Shown: in pieces, positions 20,466 to 30,818 of the stretch
How positions within the stretch are numbered: position 1 is the stretch's first letter
How the letters are laid out: every line of letters begins with the position of its first letter
Source: Aaosphaeria pasadenensis
Lineage: Eukaryota > Ascomycota > Dothideomycetes > Pleosporales
Direction of reading: 5' to 3'
Assembly: GCA_022813625.1 (NCBI GenBank)
Contig: JAKLMB010000001.1
Location: forward strand, 1,674,001-1,738,000
Length of the DNA: 64,000 bases
Made by a program: the position numbers and the translations under genes
The notes under the pieces: generated by a model
Seen by the model: the letters and a program-made list of their open reading frames with translations, nothing else
What the model was told of the DNA's origin: nothing
Databases searched by the model: none

Positions 20466-22250
20466 CTAGTCATCGTTGTCCCAGTTACCCTGCTGGGCCT
20501 TTCCGGGCATCTTGGGTCCACCTGCTTGCCTGGCGACAATGATCTGGTCGACACTGAGCACCGTCCTGGCAGCGTCTGTGGCAAGCTTAACGGCCCAGCT
20601 CTTGCTGACCCAGAGGTCGAGGATGCCTTCGGCCTTTGCGTCGAGGGTGCCGGTGTTGTCGTCGTTCTCAATGTCGACACCAACGCTCCATTCGTCGTCC
20701 TTGCGGCCCTTCTGTGCGGCGTGGGCAGTGTATAGTCTGCTGAGAACCTCCGTAGCGTCGAGTCCGGCGCTCTCGGCGAGTGTTCGTGGGATGACTTCGA
20801 AAGCCTCACCGTACTTCCTTATGGAGTATTGAGAGAGACCAGGGGTCTTGTCGGCGAGGTTGGTAATGCGCTCGATGATTTGCATCTCGGTGGCACCTGC
20901 ACCGGGCACGAGGCGGGCGTCTCGGGTGATGGCCTTGACGACGTTGACACCGTCGTCAATGGCGCGCTCGACGTCGTCGAGGTGGTTCTGGGTGGCGCCT
21001 CGAAGGACGAGGGTCGCTGTTCGGGTCTGCTCGTTCTCTTGTCTGAAGACAGTGACGCGGTCGCCGCCGATCTCCAAAGTCTCAACGACGTCGATGCTGC
21101 CCATCTCATCTGGCATGGGTGCTCCGAGGCGGGCAAGCGGTGTGGCGCCAACGACTCTGCATAACCGGCGGAGTTCGAATTTGGAGAGAATCTTGATGAC
21201 GAGGATGTTGTAGCGGTTGAGGTAGTGTTGTGCCAATTCGCCGATGGTCGATCCTGCAACAATCACCCTGAGGCCAGAGTCGTGGAGCTCCTTGATAATG
21301 GTCTCGATCTGGTTCTCCTCTCCCTTTGTGAAGTCAAGCATCTCCTTGGCGTTGTGAAGTAGCACCGTTCCCTTGGTCTCCGTCTGTGAAATGTCGATCG
21401 GGCATGAGAAGACTGCGACCTTGGCCTTGGTTGCTTTCTTGATGGTGCCCTCTGGTTCTCTTGGGAAAACCATGCCCCTAACGACCTTGCTCTGCTCCAA
21501 ACCGCCACCCATGATCTTGACTACTCGGATGTTGTCAACATTGAAGTTGACGGGGTTCTTGGGGAGAACCGCAAGGACGGCTTCTGCGACAAGGTTGGAG
21601 AGGAAGTCTTCGCTACCACACTGCTTGGCTGCTACAACGGTGCGGATGGCTTTGCTGAGCTCTTCTTGGGACCGGATGTCATCTACCTTATCACATACCA
21701 GTTCTACACCATATTGTCAGTTATAAATTATGGTCCGGATTTGTATCTCATTCCACATACCCTCCAAGAAGCTCTGTGCCGCTGCCGCTGCCTTCTCATA
21801 ACCAAGGACGATATCGCTGGTCTTCAAGCCCATTCTGATAAGTTGCTCGGCCTTCTTCAAAAGCTCTCCCGCTAGAATAATGACCATGTTTGTACCATCA
21901 CCCATCTCCGCCTCTTGCTGCTGGCTGGCCATCACAAGCAATTTCGCTGCTGGGTGGACAACCTCAAGCTCCCGCAATATAGTTGCTGCGTCCGAAGTCA
22001 CAATCATTTTTTGCAAATGATTTATGACAATCTTGTTTCGTCCATAGGGTCCGAGGGAGGTCTGAACGGTCTGGGCGATCGTGCGGCAAGCGTCAATATT
22101 ACGAATAACTGCTCCATCTTCGGCATCATAACTGTTGTGGGGTGGTTAGATCTTGACGAAAGTAGGATGTAAATTCTAGAGTAGATCGTACTTCTGATAA
22201 CCCTGCTTGAACAAGCCAGAGTTCGGGGCGTTGGGTATTGTGAGAGACAT
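20466..22250 (-). CDS. CCT8: T-complex protein 1 subunit theta (CCT8)
   Basis: Three exons: 22250-22192, 22131-21761 and 21703-20466, giving 555 aa. The introns are 60 and 57 nt with GTACGA/ACAG and GTATGT/GTAG ends, and phases match. The start MSLTIPNAPNSGLFKQGYQ is the conserved theta-subunit N-terminus. Group II chaperonin motifs are present: TSLGPYGRNK (nucleotide loop), the ATP-site motif GDGTN, and the apical-domain segment KVAVFSCPIDISQTETKG. The equatorial PGAGATEMQI and a C-terminal GNWDNDD tail follow. As part of the eight-membered TRiC/CCT ring in the cytosol it folds actin, tubulin and other proteins with ATP. The length fits the family. It shares a 755-bp divergent promoter region with mL46. 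Confidence 0.95.
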
Positions 22251-23005
22251 GTTGGCGGTATGTGAGGGGTATCTGTATCTGGGTGCCGCCTTGAAGCTCT
22301 TCGCGGGACAGGGACGCGTTCAAAAAGTTTAGGTCGCTCGGCACGGCGAAATTTATCACCGGTACAGCGTAAGTCGACCTTGGAATCAACGAGAACGTGT
22401 GATTGAGCAGGAGATGTATATCATGTTGTTCTGTTTATAATGTATTCCTGTCTCATGCGATAATTGTAATTATTGCACCTTTGACATCGCGCCGTACACC
22501 CGTCAACAAGGAACGAGTCCACGACCTGTACGAAGTCATCCCCGATTCGCAAGTTCTGTATCAACGACGAACTTTGCCCATAGACAGGCAACATCACATG
22601 CGCAGACATACTCTGCATTGCCATTAAAAGGCCATCACAATATCTATAGAGTTATGCTTTCAGTGCATTGTACGAGACAAAGCAGCGCAAAGGCATGTGA
22701 GCAAGTACTATCTAGCTGTACGCCTTGGGATTTTAATCGAAGGTACCGCTAGCGAAAAAGACTGCCCAGATTTCCTCTAGGCACTTGTAAATGACCAGAA
22801 TTCCATGGTGAAAACCGAATATACTGGGGATAAGGTATAGTGCCGTAGAGAAAGAGAAGCTGTAAACAGAGAGTGGATGAGATTTTATGAGATTCCTGAA
22901 GCTTAGCGCCACACGTGACAACGCTAAGCAGCACCTCCGACCCGAAACTTTTTGTGGTGAATGATCGCGAGATACAGGAAGCAAAGCGACTACGGTGATG
23001 CCGAG
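22251..23005. promoter_or_regulatory. Bidirectional promoter region of CCT8 and mL46
   Basis: This 755-bp stretch separates two divergent housekeeping genes. No third gene is supported. A two-codon ATG frame (22998) ends just before the mL46 start and could be a tiny uORF. Confidence 0.5.
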
Positions 23006-24183
23006 ATGAATGCTGGACAACAGACAACAAGGCGATTGGCCTCGAAAGCGGGTATGTGGAATTGATTGGTTTACTTTTGAATTGGAAAACTGACAATCCA
23101 AGGTAACTCCGTATGCCGCTCATGCAAAGACTCCATCTCTCGTAGCAGTTATGCCACAGCAGCCGCAGCTGCTCAATCCCAGGATGCGACACAGCAGAAT
23201 GTCCCCCCAGTGACAGCCACTTCTCCGGGACAATCTTACGCAGTGAATGCTGGCGTGCTTTTATCTCGCCCGCCTCAAATAACACGCGACCTCCACCCTT
23301 TCGAATCCGCATTTTTCCTCTACCAACGCCGTCTGAACGAACGCCTCGCCCTTCCGTTCACGAGATACTTCTACTTCAAAAAGCGAACACCCGCCGACCT
23401 AGAATGGAAGAGGAAGATAAAGCAGCGATTGACCCCTGCCAGAGATATTGGAAGATATAAGGGCTATGGCGAGGAGGCTTGGAACGATGAGCTTTTGGTT
23501 GGTGCTCAGGAGAGTGAATTCGAACACCAGGTAGAGAGGCTACTAGAAGATGCGGAGCATGGTGCTGAGCGACCTGGAGAGGGAGAAAATGCGGACGCCC
23601 AGGCCAATGCGGCCGCTGCAGAAGCCGGAAGACCCACGAAAAAGGTGGAACATGAAGTGGTAGAACGGCCAATGCCCAGGATAACTGAGGCTGACAAGCA
23701 GGGGGATGTCAAGAGCTTAAACCGTGCACTACAACGAACATTATATCTTCTGGTCAAGGGCAAGGATGGCAAATGGACACTCCCACAGGATGTTATCGTC
23801 CAGAGGGAGACATTGCGCATGGTATGTTTAGCCATGAGATCATTCATGTCTAATAGTCGTCATACTAATATTTCATGCAGGCTGCAGAGCGTATTCTCAC
23901 CCAATCTGGCGGTGTTAACATGAACACATGGGTACTTGGTAACGCCCCAGTTGGCCACTACCAGCACGACATTCTTCCTGAAACTCTGAAGACCGCCAAA
24001 AACCCGAACAACCTTGGCTCCAAGACGTTCTTCATGAAGGCTCGTATCATGGCCGGTCAGCTTGATCTCAAGCAGAACACTATGGGTCTGGCAGATTTCA
24101 AGTGGCTCTCCAAGGAAGAAGTCAAATCAGCAGTCGAGTTCGACTACTGGCGCCAAATCAAGAACATGTTGGCTGAGAGGTAG
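23006..24183 (+). CDS. MRPL17: Mitochondrial large-subunit ribosomal protein mL46 (Mrpl17)
   Basis: Three exons: 23006-23051, 23103-23821 and 23881-24183, giving 355 aa. Introns of 51 and 59 nt begin GTATGT and end CAAG and GCAG. The N-terminus (MNAGQQTTRRLASKAGN onward) is Arg/Ser/Ala-rich without acidic residues, as expected of a mitochondrial targeting peptide. The body contains the conserved VNAGVLLSRPP segment, then RLNERLALPFTRYFYFKK. The last exon carries WVLGNAPVGHYQHD, KTFFMKARIMAGQ and the C-terminal FKWLSKEEVKSAV. These blocks define mL46, whose C-terminal half has a Nudix-like fold without known catalysis. It is a structural protein of the mitoribosome large subunit. It is convergent with the reductase, with 167 bp between stop codons. 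Confidence 0.92.
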
Positions 24184-24350
24184 TCGGATTATGTAAGAGT
24201 CACTGTAGCATATTTGGAGTTGTTGTAGACAACACTGTATAGTATCTCAATTGAGCTGCATTGTTGGAGCTAATTGTATATCATGATTGTTAAGAATTCA
24301 AAAAGCGAACATTTTCCTCTACCACTCTATGACAGATCCGAACAGATGAA

Positions 24351-25547
24351 TCAAAGGGCAATGACAACCTTTGCGTAGCTGACGCCCTGTCTCAGCTTAT
24401 CTAGACCCGATTGTACCTTGTCGAGCCCTCCTTCAATAACAATAGGGTCCGGCTTCGCCTGCAATTTGCCCGCTTCCAATGCTGCAGGGACATACTTAGC
24501 CCACACTGCCTCGCCAACATAGCAATCTGCCAGACCAACTGAAGGTGCAAAAACGGGGGCACCCTTGATTCCCTCGGGCAAACCAGTCACCCTCGGGTTG
24601 ACAGAGCCGTACAGTCCACCAAGCTTCTTGAAAACAGGCGTCCACGCCTTGACAGCATCTTCCGAGCCAATGCAGTCACAAACACCAGCAAAATCTGTAC
24701 CTTGCAAAGCAGAAATGACATCATCGGCAACAGTTGGCGAGTTGTAGTCAAAGACGTCACTAGCGCCCAGCTCCTTCAATTTGGCGATGTTGTGCTTGCT
24801 GGCCACACTGACGACTTTGACGCCTGCGCCGACCGCCAGCTGGATAGCAGTCGCGCCCACGGAGCTCGAGCCGCCCCATACCAAGATAGACTTGCCTGTA
24901 TTCTGAGGAGAGGTGGATGTTGGCAATGGGAGAGCCAGCGCTTCCTTCTTGAACAGGCATGCCGCTGCAGTAGAAATGGCGAGGGGCAGCACTGCGGCAG
25001 AAGCATAGGAGAGGGAAGAGGGAATCTTGGACACTACGATTGCGTTGATAGCGGAGTAGAGCTGGAAACCACCGTTCCTGGGGGCATTCGTCACGAGAGA
25101 AAAGGCATGGCTAGTAGACATACCTCATTAGTGAAGGCTCTTGGTTAAACGGGTTTATAAATTGCAAACATACCCAATGACTCGGTCTCCCTTTTTGACA
25201 TGTGTAACGCCTTCTCCAACTTCGTGAACTTCTCCTGCAACGTCCGTTCCGAGGACATTGGGATATTTCTGTATGACGAAGCCTTGATATTCTGTTAGTG
25301 GGTTTGCACTATTGCTCATTAACTATGTTACACTACCAGAGTCCTGGATTTTCCCTGAGAGAAGAGTTAGTTTACAGTTGCCAATGTTTGCACACGAGGA
25401 ATGGTAATAGTTACAGTCTACAGGATTGACCGCCACAGCATGATTCTTGATGATGACCTCATTCGGTCCGGCTTGCGGTAGCTCTGCATCGTCGACCTTC
25501 AAAGGATTGCCTTTGGCCTCTGTGATCCAAGCTGCCTTGTTGCTCAT
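24351..25547 (-). CDS. Medium-chain dehydrogenase/reductase (quinone/enoyl-reductase type)
   Basis: Four exons: 25547-25415, 25354-25337, 25282-25174 and 25110-24351, giving 339 aa. Exon 2 is only 18 nt. Joining gives the canonical NPVDWKIQDSGF, then YPNVLGTDVAGEVHEVGEGV and KKGDRVIGHAFS, supporting each junction. The GroES-like domain is about 1-125. The Rossmann NAD(P) motif is VWGGSSSVGATAIQLA (about 165-180), followed by KLKELGASDVFDY and VCDCIGS. The Cys/His zinc ligands of classical alcohol dehydrogenases are absent, so it is of the zinc-free oxidoreductase type. Relatives include trans-acting enoyl reductases of fungal polyketide pathways and cipB-like proteins. No polyketide synthase is nearby, so a general NADPH-dependent reductase is the safer call. 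A TATA-like sequence lies at 25660-25672. Confidence 0.9.
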
Positions 25548-26219
25548 GATGTTTGAGTTTTCGGTTGTTGTCTGTGAGGAGTTTCAATAAGAATGAGAAT
25601 GAGCTGATGCAAAGACGGTTTAACAAATTGAAGCTTGTTGTGTGCATAGGTTCACGAGGTATTTATAAATATGGAGACCCTCTAACAGTGGGGATCCGTT
25701 TGCGGTCACACAGGTATGTAGTCGTGCCGTACCGAGCCAAAGGAGTAGCAGCCACTCCCCCCGCAGACACATGGCAAGACCAACCATGCTCAACGCCGTT
25801 TATGTCCGAGATCTAACTTGGTGGGAAATCTATGAGAATTGTCGTGTAGAACGACTTCGTTGGAACGAATCGTTCATGACGCGGACATATGCCAATGGAG
25901 ATAAGCTTGTTTTGGGTGTAGCGACGCTAGCGAAAATAGAGAATGTAGAATATGTGATCATTGATGTCGTAAAGCTCACCGGGCCTCCAGAAATGGACAT
26001 ATGTAAAAAGAACTCATATATACAATTGACTCCGAATTAATCTTTTATGCTCCGTTCACAACAGAGTGTTGTCCAATCATAGCATTTCTTCAGCTGGGCG
26101 CAGCTCCACAGTAATCCGCTATCCTAGTTTGTACACCGGGGGAAATTAAGACGAGAGCATCGCATAAAATCGCTAGATTCGAAGCTTCTACATCCGCCCA
26201 TATCTACGGAGAAAGCTTA
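25548..26219. other. Intergenic region, no firm gene
   Basis: Promoter side of the reductase and 3' side of the metalloprotease. A plus-strand frame of 89 codons (25771-26040) exists, but its codon usage is unlike real genes here and it has no recognisable motif. Confidence 0.45.
25660..25672 (-). promoter_or_regulatory. TATA-like element upstream of the reductase
   Basis: TATTTATAAATAT, nearly palindromic, about 115 bp upstream of the reductase start codon at 25547. The assignment is by position and sequence only. Confidence 0.5.
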
Positions 26220-27119
26220 TCACCAGGTAACCTTAACACCGGTAGCAAGTTGGCGGTTCAGGCGAAGGGAGTACCAGGCAATGTGCATACGGCCTCCCTG
26301 GCAAGCGGTAAACTCCTGAGCGCAGTCGGAGTAATCCATCTACAAACAACAATTAGTTGGGTGCCCAATATATCAAGAGCTATTCAAAATACTTACGAAG
26401 TTCTTGACATTTTGCAGTCCCTTGCCGGCACCACACGTCTCCTTTGCAGGGCAGGTGTTCAAGTTACCAGGAGTAGCAGGGTGGGCGCTCGCAGGTCCAT
26501 TCTGGGGAGCAGTATCGTTGCAGACGTCTCCAGAGCCCTCGCATCCACCCTGGAAGACGTGAAGAAGACCCAGCCAGTGACCGATTTCGTGGGTAAGGGT
26601 AGCACTGGTGGACGAAGTTCCGACTGCAAGAGAGACGAAGCATCCGTCGAAGTCGAGCTTTTGCTGCTCAACGGGGATATGGTCGTTCTGGGGGAGCGAG
26701 CATACTCCGCCAGCGGCCTTCTCAACCATGTAGATGTTCAGAGTCTGGTAGTCTCCGCGGTGGAGGTATCTCATCTTGTTCTCTTTGTCGACATTGATCT
26801 CCGATGCCCACTCCTTGTGGATCACAAAGCTAACCTTCCTCAGGTTGATGTTGTATCCCCATTTATTGAACTGTCTGTTGAGGTAGGCGAATTGGTTGTT
26901 GATACCTGGGCCATAGTCGACTTTGGGAGCCTCGGAAACGAGGACATGGACGTATGCATAGATCTGGGCTGTTTCCCTTGTATGCAATTGCTTCGCGGCA
27001 GTTACTGCCTGGGAGTTGGTGATATTAACGGGATCATGGTCATAGTCCTCGTTCAAGCAGGTTGAGAAAGCAAGCGCAGCTGGTGCGAAAAGACCAAAGA
27101 GAAATGAAGAGAGCTTCAT
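26220..27119 (-). CDS. Secreted metalloprotease, M43 (pappalysin/MEP1-like)
   Basis: Two exons: 27119-26397 and 26339-26220, giving 280 aa. The 57-nt intron has a GTAAGT donor and TTGTAG acceptor in phase 0. The start at 27119 gives a clear signal peptide (MKLSSFLFGLFAPAALA). The frame continues upstream to 27275, but that sequence is not signal-like. The zinc motif HEIGHWLGLLH (177-187; ligands His177, His181, His187, base Glu178) fits metzincins. The Met-turn (NF-MDYSD) is assembled exactly across the splice junction. Cys residues in CEGSGDVCNDTAP and NTCPAKETCG are typical disulfide positions. Fungal members are extracellular endopeptidases; one relative, Mep1 of Coccidioides, is a described virulence factor. 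Here a nutritional role is equally likely. A TATATAG-type element lies near 27223. Confidence 0.93.
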
Positions 27120-27222
27120 CGTGATGTGATATATCGGCAAGAAATTAAGTACAAAAGCGAGTGACTGAATGTTATGGAGCGGTAGAACAGCACAGCAGTT
27201 GTCATATCGACTATTTATCAAC

Positions 27223-27230
27223 CTATATAC
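27223..27230 (-). promoter_or_regulatory. TATA-like element upstream of the M43 protease
   Basis: GTATATAG on the minus strand, about 105 bp before the start codon at 27119. Assigned by position only. Confidence 0.4.
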
Positions 27231-29749
27231 ACTCATCTGCCAGGAACAGCCTGATGCGACCCTGGCAGACCTCATGGCACGAAGCTAAATGATGGGCTAT
27301 GGAACGCGCCGATGGGCAATCAGCGATTCATCCATAAGCCCGTATCATTGCTCGTATCATTATAGCACAGCAGTGTAGCTTGGGCAATGGAACCCACAGT
27401 GACAACGAGAATTGGACAGCGCTCGTATGGAGATGCCTGTTTGTATACCCATGTAGTAGGTTGTGGGGGTGGAGTGACAAATGGAGAGCGTGGCGAATCA
27501 TTGTCTGTCGGCAGAGACATACAAGCAACGGGAGAACATCAGGGGATTCCTGAATCTAGCGTAGATGAGGTCTGCCTTACAGGAGTACGGCGTCCTGTCG
27601 TTGCTGCCAATCGTATTGACTTTCAATCCCTGTGTAGGATTGAGTGAATGCCTAGAAGAAATATTATCAGGGTGCTTGTAATTCTCAAAAATCGTTTCGT
27701 GAAATCGAACAACGGCCCGAATTGCAGAAAATGGTTGGAGACATAATTCACAATACGAGCATACTCCTCCACGATGTCGATCTACGTTCCTTTTAGGAGA
27801 AACGTATATACCAATTTGGCTGGCTTCGGAAGCCCACCTTCATGATGTGCACCAAAATTTCCAATATAAGCAGAGGCCCTGGTCAGTCGTGAGTACAAGT
27901 CACTCCCTCAGACGTCTACTTCGGTGAACCCAGTATCGAAAATTCGACTAAACCTGCGGCCGGGGGCCTTCCAGCAGGTGGGAGTGGGGAACAATCATAG
28001 AGCGTGCCATACAGGATCTTATCAGACGATAGAACTCTGAAATAGAAGGTGTAGAGCTACGCCTACAAAATATAAACATGGGCAAGCTAGCCATTTACTG
28101 TGGCGGAGCATATCTTGAAACACAATCTTAGCTTCTTTCTCAAGCCCCGTCATGAATTGTTAGACCCTTCTCTATGCTGTTCGTCCCCTAGATGATATGG
28201 ATGCTAATATCGAGAAATAGTTACATGGCCAGAAGGGACAAATGACGGAAGCACACTGCTGCTAAATAATTATTCATCGTTAGCTGATGACTGCTATGAC
28301 TATCGTATTCGAGTGCAAAACCCAAAAACCGCAGTTGATGGATTTAGCTGCAACTCCTCTTTATGTCTTTCCTTGTTTGGATCGTTTCGCTGCGAAATTT
28401 GATGCTGCTCCTCATCTCGTTTCAAAGAAGATTAGATGGGGTGTTTGTTTTGAGCTACAGGGATGCCATTTTAATCTGGCGACCTTAGCGCTCAGGCATA
28501 ACAGACATTGAACTCCTTTCCCTACGGCCATGCATACGATGTCTGGATGTAGTTATCAGTGTCTCTTCCATATTGGAACTTACCAATCCATTGTCTTCGT
28601 ACTCCAAGTAGCAAACCTAGGTATCTATTGAGCAGCGTTTAAGTGCATATACACCTGCTAATCTGGTGCATCGATCGGTCGTAGATAACAAGACTAAAAG
28701 GAGGCACAGTACTTATTTTCGGTAGAGGCGCGTTACCTTCTATAGGTGAAGAAGTGGAGCATTTTGCTGCGTCCTGTACGAATACGATGTGACGATGAGT
28801 TTGGATATTAGTGGAGGACGACAAAAAGGGAATAAGGGACTGGAGACGGCAGCTAATTAATTCCCTTCCTGTCGCTAACACTAGAGTGGTAAAGACAAGA
28901 TCTTGCACGGGCCGAAGTCATCCATGGTTCCGATGCCGCCGAGCCGCATTTCTCCCGTTTGGCATTTCTTTCTAACTTCTTCTCTTCTTCCTTCAATAAC
29001 TTTTCAACACACCATCAGAACAACAGTCCAGATCATGGCAACGCTTTACTATCTACATCTATATTGATTTCAATGAGTCTATCAATCATGATTGCTTACC
29101 CTCACTATCTCTAGATACATCGTGTCTACCTTACCATGCAGCATATGTAAGTTGATGAAAATTTCGTACTTTCTTTAATCCTTCTTCATGATGAAAACTT
29201 TTCCACATTCGCAGTTTCCACGCTAGCTGTCGCCGTAATCCCTACATAGACATGTCGATGAGCGTTCAACCTTCCTTGGATGTCTGATTTAGCATTCACA
29301 AAGCCTCCTTGTACTCGTTCACATCGCGAAAACCGTACACTGACATATCGAAGTTTGTAGAAACCGCGCGCTTGTAAACGCCGATGTCATAGTATCATCC
29401 GCATCAACCGTCGCCATCGTTATACCGTAGCATTCTTCCTTAGGTAGACCATTCAACTATAGCAGCAAGAAAATGCAATCGCAATACTGTACTATACCAC
29501 GCACCATAAAATGAATCTTGTTATCCCTGCCCATATATGTCAAGCGCACTGTAATGCCTTCACAAGATCAGCCGATCTGACTACACGCCGAACTAACTAC
29601 ACACTATTCATCTGCATGCATACCGAACAACATCCTAAGGAACCAGTGCATTAGACTCAAGTTTACACCAGCAAGTCTGAGTGTTTACGACCTTTAAGCT
29701 TGACCATGCAGTTATCAAGATAATGCAGACACCTAGCAACACAAGCCTC

Positions 29750-30080
29750 CTACAAGCTAGTTGAATCTACTTCTACTTCTTCTTTTTAAACTCCTTGATA
29801 ACACTTTAAAGTAGACTGTATCCCCTTCACTGTGCTTTTATTAATAATTATACTATGTTTATATACTACATATTTTAGCAGCTACGCCAGCTATGTACAA
29901 CACTTCCTTGTAACTCTTACCATATTTTATAACTAACGTAGGGACAATTAGATCGTCAGAGTGTTGAAGCACCCTGTAATAAGTTGAAGTACACAGTATG
30001 ACAGTTTATAACTGACATTCGTGATAATTTCTACAACCTATGATTAACAATCCCAAGACAGCGTTGCAATTCTTTAAGAA
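29750..30080. other. AT-rich island
   Basis: A locally very AT-rich stretch with many TA dinucleotides (TTATTAATAATTATACTATG, ATATACTACATATTTTAG) between normal-composition DNA. In Pezizomycotina such islands are often transposon remnants mutated by RIP (C to T at CpA). No terminal repeats or ORF remain, so the origin is inference. Confidence 0.45.
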
Positions 30081-30818
30081 GCCCTCAAGTACCGAATAAT
30101 TTGCTAGGGGGTGAGGGATTGTTTACACTAACCTAGTACTCCGTACTCGCATGCAAACATCAATCAATAAGCAGCTCTTTAGCAGCTGAATGTATTGGAG
30201 GTTTGGTGATGTTCTGGTATGTTGGCACCGCCACGAGTTGTGGCAATTCAGCCGGCTATTAATAAATCTCTCCGCATCCAAGCCAACGCCGACCCTCAAG
30301 GGCTTGGGAAAGCTTGATGACGTGCCCTGCAGATAGACGAGCTGATACTCCGCATTCTTACAAAGTCCACAGGTGATCCCTAGCAGACCTGACCCATCAA
30401 AACCAGGAAGTTGCATGCGAAGAAAGTGATGGTCGAACCTTTGATGGAGGACCTACCATTCCTTGTTTCAAATGACGATTTCTGGCAGTGGAACGCGTCG
30501 GGACAGGGATGGGACGCTTTGGTCTCCCGCCACACGTCGTCACCCCTCAGACCCTGCACTTGATGGAATTCCCATCTCAACATACAACCCACGCCACACC
30601 GTCGACAGCGAAGCCTTCAAATACACGCCGCGCAGCACATCGCCTTATCGAGGCACAGTCTAGGATTCTGGGAGTCTCAGATGTCAACGCTGCGAGCTCC
30701 AGATAGAGTACACCATCGTGTGCGATCACGCCGTGTCGCGCTCCATTAATCTGGGCTACGACAATCACAATTCACCTTCTCCCTCCCGAGCGACCAAAAT
30801 CCTCGCGATACCTCCAAG

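Larger units (their letters stand above)
27120..30818. other. Gene-poor 3.7-kb stretch
   Basis: No convincing protein gene. The part around 28985-29215 has gene-like signals: a pyrimidine-rich tract, an ATG in good context at 29036, and an intron-like GTAAGT...TTCGCAG at about 29150-29214. It lacks an ORF. An AT-rich island occupies about 29750-30080. The last 350 bp before 30819 are the presumed promoter of the transporter-like gene. Confidence 0.5.

Noticed and set aside
25771..26040. 89-codon plus-strand frame near the reductase promoter
   Set aside because: It has an intact ATG and some hydrophobic pattern, but codon usage is unlike neighbouring genes and nothing is recognisable; left unannotated.
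26250..27065. 271-codon plus-strand frame
   Set aside because: It is the antisense shadow of the M43 protease, whose motifs, signal peptide and splice junction are clear.
24351..27119. Idea of a secondary-metabolite cluster around the enoyl-reductase-like gene
   Set aside because: Neighbours are a mitoribosomal protein and a secreted protease; there is no synthase, P450, transporter or regulator.
30123..30416. 97-codon minus-strand frame
   Set aside because: No homology recognised, lies next to an AT-rich island, and no leader or splice signals were found.
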